A stretch of 64,000 bases of DNA, from assembly GCA_004369085.1 (NCBI GenBank), contig ML210157.1:67057-131056 (forward strand), in the 5' to 3' direction. A program made the position numbers and the translations under genes. Positions 1 through 15,166 of this stretch are shown one piece after another. The stretch's first letter is position 1. Every line of letters starts with the position of its first letter. Source of the DNA: Coprinopsis marcescibilis (lineage: Eukaryota > Basidiomycota > Agaricomycetes > Agaricales > Psathyrellaceae). The notes under the pieces are model-generated. The model ran no database searches. It was not told the DNA's origin and worked only from the letters and a program-made list of their open reading frames with translations.

Positions 1-493
1 TCACCCTCGTTACGTGGCGCACATTTGTCGAGCTGCTTTGTGTTGGGTCCGGTAATGCCTAGTTCGGCGACTTATAGAGATGTGTGAAGATACCGAGTAA
101 CTCAGTTCCGGAGTACCTTATCGTAGCTTGTAATGACTGAGGTGAGAAGAAGGTGGGAAGGGAGAATATCAAATATATGCTAATTCTTTGAGCTTACCAG
201 GGGCGTAGCACGACCTGAAGGGTTCGGGTTCTAACCTCTGCGGGTGTGTGTGCACGTAGAAGCCGAGTCAACCGAACGCATGGTGCTTCTTCTCGCGCGT
301 TCCAGGGACGGAGGATACCATTTCAATAACATATTCTTTTACATGTATCAAAACATGTCGCTGTGGTCTGTGCTGTTTCACTCTCATGATTCGAGCGGTA
401 CGCATCAGTCAGAGTGAGACGGACAGAATGTCCTGATGTATCGGACGCTTCGGTCTCTTGAAGATGTATAGTTTCCTGGAATATTGTCCGAGC

Positions 494-937
494 TTATGCT
501 AAAACCTTTCGTCGTAGAAAGGACATGCAATTGTCGATACAATTTACCGATGTTCGTATCTTCTCCTCCTGACTGGACAGATTCGCGGCAGCAGCCAGAC
601 CGCTGCAAGCACGTACACACAGTCCATTTGTACCCAGGGATCTCCACTGGTAAGCGGCTGTAAGCCCATCACAACTATCTGATGAAATGGCGTCTGTCCA
701 CACTACACATTCACTTCGAGTTGGATCCACGCTCGTATCGGGTAGCCTTGTTGGGTAACCAGATCGAGTGCCATAGTAGATCTTACGTCCTGTGTCGACT
801 CCAGTCTTGCCGCTGCTAAGAGGCCCGAGACGGTGATAAAGGTTAAGCAAGCGCTGCGCTGTGCTGTGTACATGTACGGAGCCTCCAGGAGTCAAAAACA
901 GACCCACTCCCCACATTAGAGAGGTCAACCAGCGCAA
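494..937 (-). CDS. Possible small cysteine-containing secreted protein (weak)
   Basis: An open frame of 147 codons on the minus strand starts with a short hydrophobic stretch (MRWLTSLMWGVGLFLTPGG) that could be a signal peptide. Its C-terminal half holds six cysteines, the last four as two CxxxC-type pairs (LCVRAC and NCIDNC). A possible intron lies near 820-880, since a GTACAT donor and a CTCTTAG acceptor can be read. No family is recognised. The pattern fits the small secreted proteins common in basidiomycetes, but an open frame this short can also arise by chance and nothing around it helps decide. Confidence 0.22.
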   Translation of the reverse strand: MRWLTSLMWGVGLFLTPGGSVHVHSTAQRLLNLYHRLGPLSSGKTGVDTGRKIYYGTRSGYPTRLPDTSVDPTRSECVVWTDAISSDSCDGLTAAYQWRSLGTNGLCVRACSGLAAAANLSSQEEKIRTSVNCIDNCMSFLRRKVLA

Positions 938-2149
938 TCTGATCCCCGTATGTTACAGCCATTGTGATCCTCTGAACGGAATATTAGAACGGGAACAGTC
1001 GATCAGAAGATATGATGAGGTTCAGCGGCTCAGATCATTGGTTGCCTCTTTAGAAGAATCAACACTTCAGTTGGAATGAAACGTTTCAAACCAGTAGACA
1101 GTGGCACAGGACTGCAGCGTCGATACATTCATTCATGGATGTGAAACTTTATGGCCCAAAGAAATATTCGTAGAATGTCTGCTGCAGGGGCCAATCCAAA
1201 ACATAAAAGAAAGCATTAATCCTTGCAGCGCCTTCAGATGGCAGGTGCAGGGTTTTCAAAATACAGCTGATCAGACAAATGCAAAAACAGTGGCGACTAT
1301 TATTGTGATGCAGACGATTGTGTAAGCGTTACTGCGCCTTGAATTATTACGGTTTGTCGCGCGATGTCGGCGGTCAAGGTCAAGCTAACCATAGCTAACC
1401 GGAAGCTCCTAGCAATGAGAAGCAAAATCAATCAAAGGAGGTGCTACATAGAGAAATGATTGGTGGTGCGTCCTGAAAGGAGTGAGCGGTGCGATGTCAC
1501 GGCTTCGGGAGAGCTTAGGCGCCGGCTTCGGGTAAGCTCAAAGCATGCCACGGGTCCTTACTCATGACTTAACACACATGTCAGTATGGTAAAGTGTGGT
1601 TGGACTAACTCTCAGTTCACAGAGCTAATATTTCCCTGGTATATACTTAGCCTAATATGTTCAACGACGGCACTCTGTGAACTGAGGGTTCGCAAAAGGA
1701 AACTGTGTCGGAGGTGCTACGTTGCAAGTTCTCTTGATCCGAGAAAGAACTCGCAATACGTTAGCGAGCGAGAGTATTAGGGTTGCCTAGACCCACAACA
1801 GCAGATGGTATACCTGTCGTTAAATACAAACTTATTCCAAGCGGGAAAGCATGTCGGAGTTGCGAAGCAAAACGTCACTGGTAGTTATTGCTAGTCATCT
1901 TTTGAGCATGAGATGCTCAAATGCCTTCGACACCATACTTTCTCTTCGTTAGCGCCAACAAACTGAGTTACAGACCAGGTTTGAAGGTGGTGAGATGGAA
2001 GGAAGTCGGAGGCCACCGCATCGGTCACCGGCTTGGCATTGAAGTGTCACGTGGGAGCGATATTGTTCGGCGACCGCCGACGTCGACGCTCGAGCTCACT
2101 GGCACCGCTGCTCAACGAAGGCCACAGCGGCGACAGCGTTTAGACGGTT

Positions 2150-2840
2150 CCCTTGTCTTAGGTATGTTTTCTGCTCACTGCTCGAAGTGAAACTGTCATA
2201 CTAACGTTGACTCCAACTTGGATTTCAATTTTAGATCGAGAAATTTCTTGTTTCTGAAACGCTCAGTGTTCCGGCGGAGGGTCAGCTGTAGTTTTCATAG
2301 ACAGACCGAGGCTTGAACAGAAATCTTGGATTCAAGTGGGTATCAAACTATATGGCCAGCTCAATTGAATGATTGACGTGCAGCATCTCCAGGAATACCG
2401 CTTCAACACCGAGCAGTTGACAGTCACAGCGTTCCGAAACACGGTATATTCGACATTTACTCAGTATCTCCAACCTTCAGCAGCGATACAAGGTCTCGGG
2501 TGAATTCAAGTGCGTACGCGACTATACCCTCAGCTGGATAGGTTATCTGACATATAGGATCAACTTCAGGAGGAGCCTCAAGCGTTGGCCAGTTGACACG
2601 ATATCTCGGGCATTTACTCAACACTCAGAAGCGGAAACCTCTGATCGGTTTTCAGAGGTACGCTTTCTGCTCACTGCGCCAAACGAGCTGGACCCTTAAT
2701 GATATATTTCAGCTCTATATCAAGGCAATTCACTGTTCCTGAACGAGAAATTATCCCAACCTTTGGATCCAAGTGTGGGTAGTTATGTGGTCGGCTTAAC
2801 TGGAGACTGACGTGTAATATCTTTAGCAACGCCTACTAGT
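2150..2840. repeat. Diverged direct repeat upstream of the zinc transporter gene
   Basis: Two segments on the same strand resemble each other in the same order. At about 2160 and 2657 both read AGGTAYG(Y)TTTCTGCTCACTG. At about 2326 and 2763 both read YTTGGATYCAAGTG followed by a similar tail with TGACGTG and then a CATCTCCAG- or ATCTTTAG-like end. Matches are interrupted by indels and substitutions, so the copies are old. The second copy ends about 40 bases before the ATG at 2876. They could be duplicated 5'-leader or promoter material. Confidence 0.45.
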
Positions 2841-2875
2841 TATACGCGAACTGGCTCAACATTTGCGAGGAAAAG

Positions 2876-5611
2876 ATGCCCGCTCCTATCGAAACGCAAC
2901 CTCAGGTCATACAGCATCGCAAGTCAAGCAAGGATGGCGAGGATAACATCATCGTAGTATCAACACCACCGGAAGATGGCGACCCTCAACCGCACGGTTC
3001 GGCACATGGGATTGTTGGACCAGCGTCGCTATCTAAGTCTCCAGGAATAGTTCGAAACGGAGTCCCACCACCTCTTCGTCGAGGACACGGTCGTAGTGCC
3101 TCAGTGGCAGGACATATGAACGGAATTCCCGTTTCAAGTCCTCTCCGTAACACTTTCACCATGCCACAAACAAATGGAGTGAATGGGCACCAACAACCAT
3201 CGCCATATCGTCCTTCTTTTCCGGCAATAAATGTCCCGAATGGTCACTCGAGAACGCGATCAACAGCCTCAACCTACTCTCCTTCACTTCCTTCGCCTCT
3301 TGCTCACACCAACGGATTCCCTCATTCCCCCATTCATTCCAGTGCATTACCTTCTTCCACAACTCTACCCAACATGCCTCTCAACCCGAACCACAACCGT
3401 TTACCCCCTTCTCCTGGCCTCTTATCTGCACAATCCGCTCCTGGCGGGATGTATAACCAGTACATGCAGTCTCCAACATCGCCTACGTCCCCATACCTTC
3501 CGCTTGACTCAGGGCCACCAACGACAAATGGTTCGAACCCAGCAACCACGGCAGCCCAACACAAGCGTCGTCACTCGCGTATGCATTCGCGCAATCTCTC
3601 CGTGTTCTTCCCTCGTCCAGGCTCGCTACCACACAGCACCATCGACGAAGACGGCGGACAGGAGTTAGAAATCCCCAACGACTATGAAGCCCCAGTCAGT
3701 ACCATACCATCAGCCGGCTCCAGCATCAACATCCCTGGTTCACGAGCAAAAGTACCCCTGACACCACTGGGTCAAGGCTTCAAGTTCGGAGGACGCCCGC
3801 CGCCCTCTGCTTCTGAAGGTTCCGACCTGTCCGCGGGGCCGGCTGACGACGATCAGGAGTTCTCCCTTCCCCGAGGACCCAAGCGCAGAGGTCACCACCA
3901 CAAACACTCTGTATCACACAACTTCTTCAGCTTTCTGGATCCAACGGGTCCTACGACGTCTGATGGGGCGCAACCTGAGCTGCATTTGCACACGCAGCCA
4001 ACGCCCATGCCACAATCGCCTTGGGCACCGATGTCCGCGTTCCCAGATTCGGCAAAACCGAATGGAGCTTTTCCTGCGACGCCAAGTAGTCAGGTGTACA
4101 CGCCGACCTGGGATACCAGCGCATCACAGCCTGAAGTGATCTCCACGCGTGCAGCTGCGTTTGGGTTGGGACAATTTTTACTTGGGGCGTGGATGTGGGT
4201 CGCTGGGCAGCAGATTGGTTCGTTGTCTTGCACAGGGCTGGGGTATTGGATCGTATTCGACGCGTTTGGTGTTGCCGTGAGCAGGGTCGTTCCCGGCTGG
4301 TTAGCTTCATCGAGTGGGTCAGCTCAAGAGATGGAGCGGCTAAAGATTCGGAGGCCGTACGGGCACGTATTCAATATGTCTCAATGCACTCATGATACTG
4401 ACGGTCATGCAGCAATGGTCGACTGGAAACAGTTTTGATCTTTTCGCAAGCGGTGTATCTGATGTTTTCGTCCGTCTATGTCTGCAAAGAGACTGTCGAG
4501 CACCTGCTGCTAAGTGCTGGAGGAGAGGGCCATCACCACCATAGTGGAGACGAGCAAGCTCATGCTGCGTAGGTTCTCAACTTGACAACATCCGTTCAGT
4601 CGACTTTAATATTTCCCTTTCACAGAATCAACTTTCCTGTTTTCGTGATATTCCTCACACTCATTTCGCTCCTTGCGACAGCAATTCTTTACGACAACAA
4701 TACCAAGCTAGTCAACTGTATGGCTTCAAGTTTCTCCTCTCTTCGTTGTACTGATTCATGGTTATATCAGTGGCTGGTAATCGCCTCCCCTCGATACAGT
4801 CCCTCATTCGGTCACTACAATCCAAACCAAATACACACTACATCGAACCACCGCCAACACATCCCGTTGCTATCATCCTTTCTAACCCCTACGTCGCTTG
4901 CCCTCTCCTATTTTGCGTCGCCATTCTCTCCGTCGCCCTTACCGTCCCTTCGTATGCTCTTCTTTTTCCTTAGAAAAATTGACATTTGCTTATTAACCGA
5001 ATGTAACCAGGGAACATCACCGCATAGCGGATCTCACTCTCGCCTCAGTCATCGCTGTGCTCACCTTCAACGTGGCTTATCGTGCATGCGTGATTCTCGG
5101 CGCCGTTCTTTTACAGACCTCGCCCAGGCGTGGATTGCCTTCAGGGAAGATTGAGTCGTTTTTGAGAGCGATGCGAGAGGTATGTTATGTTTTTTCTTTC
5201 CCTCTTCTCCTTCAAGACTTACTGTGCTTCCGACAAACCACTGACGAAACCATTGTTTTGTAGATTGAGCGTCACCCACACGTCGTGCACCTCTCTGCAC
5301 CGCATGTCTGGCAACTGACGGCAAGCACCGCTGCACTCCAACATACATCCACATCTGCTGCCACTATTTCTCCCAGTTCCACCAAGAGCCCGTCGGCGTT
5401 TAGGAAAACAGCGGCGGGGGTGGGACAGACTGACCAACTAGTGGTGACAGTTGAGGTTCATGTGAGGAAGGATCTGGGGGATGACGATGTGTTGGCGCTC
5501 ACCAAGTGGGTGTGGGAGAGGTGTGTGAATGCGTTGGGTGGGTATAAGGAGTTTAGAGAGGTTGGGGAGGTGGGAGGGCCGGAAATCACTGTGGGTGTTG
5601 TGCGTGGATGA
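2876..5611 (+). CDS. CDF-family zinc transporter, Zrg17/Msc2 type
   Basis: Six exons (2876-4356, 4413-4568, 4626-4717, 4771-4951, 5011-5179, 5264-5611) join to an 808-residue protein, with every junction GT...AG and in frame. The first 420 residues are Ser/Pro/His-rich and probably disordered. Then come membrane segments (AAFGLGQFLLGAWMWVAG; GYWIVFDAFGVAVSRVV; RLETVLIFSQAVYLMFSS), a His-rich loop (HHHHHSGDEQAH), two more segments in exons 3 and 4, and TM5 with an HxxxD half-site (H640-D644). A soluble C-terminal domain follows. In the family, Zrg17 and Msc2 form a heteromeric zinc transporter of the endoplasmic reticulum. The first half-site reads WIVFD around residue 461, with no His four before the Asp. 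That suggests a structural, Zrg17-like subunit rather than a self-sufficient transporter (inference). Confidence 0.85.
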
Positions 5612-6471
5612 GGCCTTCGTATGTAGGAGGCGTGGTGAGGTTGGGGTGTGGTGTCCAGGGTTATAGGTGTCTAATAGTTTCTGGCGGTCCATTCGTGTTT
5701 CGACCATTTCGTTCAAATCCTGTCCTTTCTCCCTCGGCTATTGCGATTGCTGCAAGTCCGCATTCGCACGACGGTCCTTTATCAAGTCTGCTTGCATTCA
5801 ACACCCGCTTAATTCTCTCATTGCTATACAAATTCTGATATATCTTTATTCCCCTGCCTCTGAACAAATATCCCCATCGCTTTTATCCTTATTCGAGTTT
5901 CCTGTTTCTGTATTATTCGTGGAAAAGGGTCTTTCTCGGTCGTGAAAAATCAAGGATTTTCAAATTTATCCCTGGATCGGTTCTACAAATGGCAACCTAG
6001 CCATCCTTAGCAGCTGTATTACATAGGAAAGTGCAAAGCGCTTTGTCGACCTTGGATATACTTAGGTTGCATTATGTTTGTCAGCTCTACGCAACGCTTT
6101 GCTGCTCTCTGCAGGACCATTATGAACCGTGGTTTAGCATCTCGATGAACATGCAGAGGGTCGTGTTGAAATTGTGACTACTGATTGTGGGGGACGAAGC
6201 GGGTGCCATACAATTGGCAAGACTCGACGATCACTGTCAAAGTGCCCAATGGCGAAAATTCAGGCGGCCATATATGATATCTTGCTGCAACCGTCGATCC
6301 TGGGCATTCAGGCCCAGGGAGAAAGGGAATGATAGCGTATATTGATATTTCAAGCAAAGAGCGACTGTCACAAACGAAAAGATACAAAGGAGCGTGGTTA
6401 CAGCAAACTAAAAGTGTTCATCCATATCCGGGGTACCATCCTACGGAGTATGTCGAAAAGAAACAAACAAT
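5612..6471. other. Intergenic, nothing recognised
   Basis: This is the 3' flank of the zinc transporter gene, facing the 3' end of the minus-strand membrane protein gene. Only short overlapping open frames occur and none has family features. Confidence 0.5.
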
Positions 6472-9707
<3,236 letters not shown>

Positions 9708-10658
9708 TTCGATGATTTATCAATGTTGAAGAGGACAAGATGAAGTGCTGGAGAGTACTCAGTATAGGGTGAGGATGCTTCTGTCAGCTTTATACGAAAC
9801 GACGACCAAGAAATTCCATCGCGACTGCCCACTGCGTCATAGGACTCCGCAGAGGCTGATGTTTTGAAGTCGGCTAGTGCAGAATGACTTCCCCAATAAT
9901 CGACAACCGTCATTTCAATGTCAATTTGGACCATTCGCCTGAAAACTGGGCCGGCATCACATCGCGACCCAAATCGACTTCGCGAGATCTCAGTAAACCA
10001 GTCACCGTGCATAGGCTCATGTCGCACCTCCTTATACAATTTGAAACATATGGAAGTATAGAAGCTAACATCCCCGTTCGAGGACGAAAGGAGGCATTTT
10101 TCGCTTGGTTTTTGTTCCCTCAGTGTTCACCTCATGTGCCACATTGTGCTGACTTGAACTTTTGCCAGAAACTTCGAAAGTTGAGTGATTATTATAGCAC
10201 ATAAAAATAAAAACACAGACTAGTAGCATCTTTCGAACTTCTGTCACATATAAGTATAGCATCCGGGCTCCCGGTTGGATATGTAAATGCAGTTCTTCTG
10301 TGAGGTCCGAAGGTAGAATGGAAAAAAAATTAGAAAAAGCTGACTCCGAGTCGGAGATCAAGAAAAAGTTGAACAAATCTACAACAATTCTCTTCAAACG
10401 TCTGGACTTCTGGAAGTGTCGCGCATCAAAAACACAGATAATAAGGAAGTACTTAATTCGTACAGACTTGGGTTTCTTGCAGCCTGTGATTAAGCACCGG
10501 TGTTTATATAAGCGGTTGCATCAAACAACGTCACGTCACAGTCACGCCAAAAACCGTGACGTTCCAAGCTGCCATTTTAATTTGACTCTTGAGTCTTTAC
10601 CTGTCGCTACTCGTATTCCTGGGACGAAATATATCCCACTGCCTCTAATAACCGAAAT
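9708..10658. other. Intergenic, nothing recognised
   Basis: A 950-base region between the divergent starts of the dehydrogenase and the F-box gene. Short open frames on both strands show no family traits. It presumably holds both promoters. Confidence 0.45.
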
Positions 10659-12445
10659 ATGGACGTCAAATATAGCCCTATGGAAAATCCCTCGGATTAT
10701 CAACCGGATCCTGGCTACAATGCAATGTTTCAACGACGTTCGTCGGATAGAGTTTTTCTGAGTGCAGATCTCCTCAGCATCATCTGCGAATTCGTCCATG
10801 CGGACATCCTAGCAATCTATGACAAGCTACATAGTCAGAGACGGCGATTAAAATCGTTGATGCTTCTCTCGAAGGCCTTTTTCGACGTCATCGCAAACTA
10901 CCTTTGGAGAGAGATATATTCGCTCGCCCCGCTCGTTGGGCTTCTTCCGGGAATAAACGTAGTAAACGGTGTTTATGTGAGTCGTGCTTTCAAAGACCTC
11001 GTATTCAGAAGGTGATGTTGTTTCAGTTCCTTAGCCGAAAGCTGCCCGGACCTGGTTCGTTGGGTCGCTGGGATGTTTATGCTCGAAGAGTGCGGATAAT
11101 TCAAATCACTGCCTCAAACACTCTGAAACCCGCGGACAACATATGGGACAGTGACTCGGACTCGGACGATTGCCTCTATAATTTTGTCTCCCCCCAAGTC
11201 TTCGCTGCACTCTCACGGCTTCAAGAACGCTGCGATAACCGACTTTTGCCTTCCCTCGGAAAGCTCATCTACAAAGACAAGATCACAGCCGACAACATGG
11301 CACTCCTCGAAGCCATTTCCTCGCCTTCTCTTCTTGAAGTCGAATTTTCCGGTCGAAACACTGACTCCCTACCTGGGTTGCTAAAAGCAGCTCTACGCAA
11401 CATCCTGCAATCTTCCCCAAATATTACAAAGCTGGTCTTCTGGCATATGATACAGGACGACACGGACATGCCATGGTCGGATATCGCTCAGCTAGATCAA
11501 CTTCGATCTCTGGAGATGCACCTCCATTACAGTCCCGCCAACTTCGACTCGTACAAACATTTCCGACAAAAGGGAGAGGCAGAATCGAAGTTTATGCTGT
11601 TACTGTACACCCGGCGCCACCTCAAGCTCTTGGTGACTGTCACGGCAGCGAAATTGGTCAAATTGGTTGGGGAATGTAGCGATGCCTTGCAATGGCTCAC
11701 GCTTGCCGAGCCGCGCAGCGTGACAAAATTGGTGTTGGAAATCACAGGCTCGGACAGCAGGCAACTAGACAGGTCATCGGAGTGGCAGAAACTTGCGGAA
11801 TACTTGGCCAACGGTCTCGTATCTCTGGATGAACTCAGAATAAAATCATGCCTGCAGCTGGACATCCGACCTATTCACAAGATCGCCACCACTTTGCCTT
11901 CGCTCGCCGTTTTAAAATTCGATGCACCAGGTGACAAAGCGATCTTCACTGACTCTGTGAATCGGGGCGAAGACTTTTTCCTGACCTTATTGATGAAGCA
12001 AGGCAACGGAAAACCGTTGAGGGTCTTGCGCTTACCCAACAGTTGGTGTACTGGCCTCGGACTCGCAGTTCTGCAGCATGTCTCTGTGCACGCAACTCAG
12101 ATGAAAACTCTCCAGGTTGCCGTCGATTCATCACTTGGATGTCCGGAGGTTGTGGACCATCTGGCTTCTTTAGAAGATCAGCCTGCCCCTGCTCTCTCTA
12201 CTTTGGTGATAAACGAATTGCGGACGACACCTTTCTGCCCGGAAGAATATAGACGAATCCCGATGCTTCTCGCCAAACTTTTCCCCAACCTCAAGACGCT
12301 CACAGTTCAAACCCAACCAGGAGATGAGCTCATAAAAGGCGCCTGGTCCACTATTAGGGAGCTCATGGAGGATTACAAATGTCTACGATATTTGGAAAGT
12401 GGCACAAAAGATCAACAGTGCGGACAGCCAGCGGATTCTTGCTGA
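10659..12445 (+). CDS. F-box/leucine-rich-repeat-like protein
   Basis: Two exons (10659-10976 and 11027-12445, a 50-base intron) give 578 residues. An F-box-like helical region spans about residues 34-98 (SADLLSIICEFVHADI ... LLSKAFFDVIANYLWREI). Agaricomycete F-box-like proteins typically have this form, ending in LW(R/K)xL followed by LLPL. The rest is rich in Leu with irregular repeats such as LRSLEMHL, LDELRIKSCL and LKTLTVQT, as in an LRR-type substrate-binding region. In the family the F-box binds Skp1 in an SCF ubiquitin ligase and the repeats choose the target; here that is inferred. The gene at 60676-62485 is a diverged, damaged relative with the same order of segments. It is convergent with a second F-box gene 232 bases away. 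Confidence 0.75.
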
Positions 12446-12677
12446 ATTCGTTTCTGGATTACTGGTTGTTTTAGTTAGAGTCTGTGACGTGTAGAATGTC
12501 ATAAACATTTGGACATCGAAACCACTACAAAAATTTACGAAACATGTCTTATATGGTCGCCCACACTGGGCCACACAGGTCGAAGGATGGGTGAATAGAT
12601 TGCCTGGTGCGGAAAATATTGGGTTCGAAGGGTAAACCTGTTTCAAAATCCCCAAAGAAATGTTATAATCATAATCT

Positions 12678-14587
12678 TCAACCCCTGAGTGCGTCGCCAT
12701 TGACCACGACTCTTCCAATCCCGGGACAGACGGCCTTCACCTTCTTCTTTAACTCCCCACCGTCTGGCTCGCCATCCAGATGCGACATCTGATCAACCAA
12801 TTCCAGCGCTTCTACCTGCGGGAAGAACGACAGGAAGCGCAACAGCAGCCAGAACCTGTCCTCCTCGAACCGGTACAGGAAGAAAGAGCTGATGCGGACG
12901 GTCTTGATCGACACCAATCGCTCGAGGACGCTTGCACCGCATTGTGTTTGGGTGTTCCGTAACAGGTGACTTCGAAACCAGGCGTCGAGATTCCCGTAAG
13001 TCGTGAACCGGATGCCCAACGTTAAAGGAATCGCAGGAGAGTGAGGGCTTTTATGATGTACATCCATGTGTTCCGCCACACAGCGCAAAGCGTCGTCCAT
13101 CATATGGTGAGGAACGCTCAACGCTTGGTGGTCCTGCGACAGAAGCATGACTTCTTTGAGGTTTGGAAGTTTGTTTCGCAGGTTCATGAGCCAGGAGATG
13201 TAGAGAGGGTGGGCAGCTGCGACTGCGAGTTTTGGTAGGATGGCAGCCTTAGGGAGGAAGAATGAGGAGAGGCGGGGGTCCAATGGACCATTGATACGAA
13301 CGACAGTGAGTGAGGGGTGACGAGCGAGGAAGTATGTGACGAATTCGGGTCTTATCAGGGGAGTTTCCAAGAGGAAGGAGGATGTTATGCTGATATGGGA
13401 TAGGCGAGGGAGTTCGAGTGATGTGAAGAAGGATTTCCACCCAGACAATGGGACAAGATCTGATTGACAATCGATATTTAACTCGAAGAGTGATTGGGCG
13501 CTGGCCTGCAGAAGATCGGCTGTGAAATGGTAAAACCCGTCGTATAACATCAACGATGAGCCCAAAGTGATGGATTCCAGCCCGGGAATGCTTGAGCGAG
13601 GTTTGAAGTCGTCTTCGGGTTGGTCTTCGAGGTCGCGTAGGTGTCTTGGTTGGGGGATTGCGGTATCTGTATTCGTTGTGCTTTCTGCTGCGGATTGTAA
13701 TGTCCGTGGCTTGCGTGGATGTAAACGTGCTTGAATCCAGGACCCGAGAGACCGAAGGCTTCGCTTCTTCTTCTTTCCTTTCCTAACGATAGGGTACGCT
13801 AGCAAAACTCCATTCAGCACGGTAGAGCTAGTATACCCTAAACCAACCACCAACCTTCTAGACCCCCTTGTGGGTCATGATCATACACGTATTCCTCTAG
13901 CTTGGCAAATTCGTTCAGGTATCTGCCCAACTCTTCGCCGTTCGCCACAACGACGACCTTGCACTCATGCCCGGCGATATGCCGCATCAGATCCATGAAG
14001 GCTGGGATCCAAGCCTCTCCACACTGTCTATCCACGTATTCTGGTGCCCGCCCAACGCAGAAGCTGTCAATGTCGGAGAAATCGATTTCAACGCGATGCA
14101 CGCCTCGCTGCCGCTGTACGAGGGCATCGAGGTCAAGGGTCTGACGCAGCAATCGCTGGGGGCCAGGAACAAAGTCGTAATGAATTTCGTTGAGGTTGGC
14201 GAGGAAGAACGCGTTTCGGAGGACCGTTAACGTCGCCTTTGAACTAGTCCATTGAATATTCAGCCTTCCCTCTGCAAGAACGTCCTGCATCTGGTTGCGA
14301 AAGAGGAAGACTGAGCATGATAGATGGTTGAATGTCTGGGAGGTTTGCCCAATTTTGCAGATAGATTCATCGTCCAGAAGTTCGAGGATTGCGAAAAGAA
14401 GTTCGGTTGGAAGGGAGTATAGGTCGTAGCGAGTTGACGGCGTTAGGGGTTCGTTTAGCGACCTCTGCCCCTGTGGATCTCCTTCATTGCGAGAAGAAGC
14501 CATGAAAGGGGGATCGAAAGAACAAGACACGTCCCGGGAACTCAAAGGTTCAGGAATGGTTTCAAGCGCTCCATGAAAGGTAAGCAA
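12678..14587 (-). CDS. F-box protein
   Basis: Two exons (14587-13855 and 13798-12678) are joined by a 56-base GTTGGT...GCTAG intron with a CTGAAT branch-like site, giving 617 residues. Without the splice it looks like two overlapping open frames. A canonical F-box covers about residues 57-93 (LYSLPTELLFAILELLDDESI ... GQTSQTFNHL). A basic patch KGKKKKRS follows the splice junction. The C-terminal half is Leu-rich with weak repeats (LPRLSHISITS, LPNLKEVMLLS, FPQVEALELVD). It is probably an SCF adaptor. It is not closely similar to the neighbouring F-box gene, so the convergent pair is not an obvious tandem duplicate. Confidence 0.75.
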
Positions 14588-15052
14588 GGCTATAGTCCCT
14601 GGATATTATTTGGCAGTATGAGCGACTGATCAATTACCCGAGTAAAGTTTAGTAACAAACCTGCAGTTTGAAGAGTGGGATTCACAGACAAGCCATCGTT
14701 GCGAACGGGTTTGTGCATGCACGGTTTCGAGGCAACCCCCAGGAACTGCTTCGAAAGACAGACACTGGTGGACAGAGCATTGTTATTTTATAGCCCCAAT
14801 ACTTTCGTCCTGAAATTACAGATATTGTTAGAACATGAAATTTTGCCCTGCGTTGCAGGTAGTACTAATAATACTACGTGCCTTGCTTATTGGGGATCTT
14901 GACAAGGGAATTTAGGAGCTACCCATGGGTTGATGACATGCGAGCCCTCCTGAAAAATCGCGTATTCTGTGCCTTTTCGAGGCAGAGTTCAGCTGGCAGA
15001 GCATCCCTGATCATTCGCGGGGCATAATTGACCAAGGGAAAGGGAAAGAAAA
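14588..15052. other. Intergenic, nothing recognised
   Basis: This region lies between the divergent F-box and Nop53 genes. No gene is seen; a tRNA-like sequence begins at its right end. Confidence 0.4.
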
Positions 15053-15122
15053 GGCTCTGGCGAGAATCGAACCCGCGGCTCAGGGACACTCAAGCTTCCC
15101 ACGCCATTTCTAATTCGAGACC
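15053..15122 (-). tRNA. tRNA-like sequence, probably a degenerate tRNA 3' half
   Basis: On the minus strand a clear T-arm is present: stem GCGGG, loop TTCGATT, stem CTCGC (15060-15076). It is followed by a possible acceptor strand CAGAGCC at 15053-15059 and a T-run beyond it. The preceding bases look like a long variable region of Leu/Ser type. I cannot find a matching 5' acceptor strand or a normal D-arm: the best candidate, GGTCTCG near 15116, pairs poorly. It is either a relic, a tRNA with an unusual intron, or part of a tRNA-derived repeat. Confidence 0.35.
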
Positions 15123-15166
15123 AATAATTTCTTCTCCTCGACTCGAGGTTCATTCAGTACCCCAGC

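Larger units (their letters stand above)
1..2875. other. Gene-poor left flank
   Basis: No convincing complete gene is visible. Open frames are short and overlap on both strands. One minus-strand frame at 494-937 is listed separately as a weak candidate. The stretch 2150-2840, next to the zinc transporter gene, holds a diverged direct repeat and may contain its 5' leader or promoter. No tRNA, terminal repeats or long homopolymers were seen. Confidence 0.5.

Noticed and set aside
9884..10397. Open frames on both strands between dehydrogenase and F-box gene
   Set aside because: Overlapping, mutually exclusive frames with no domain, splice logic or family resemblance.
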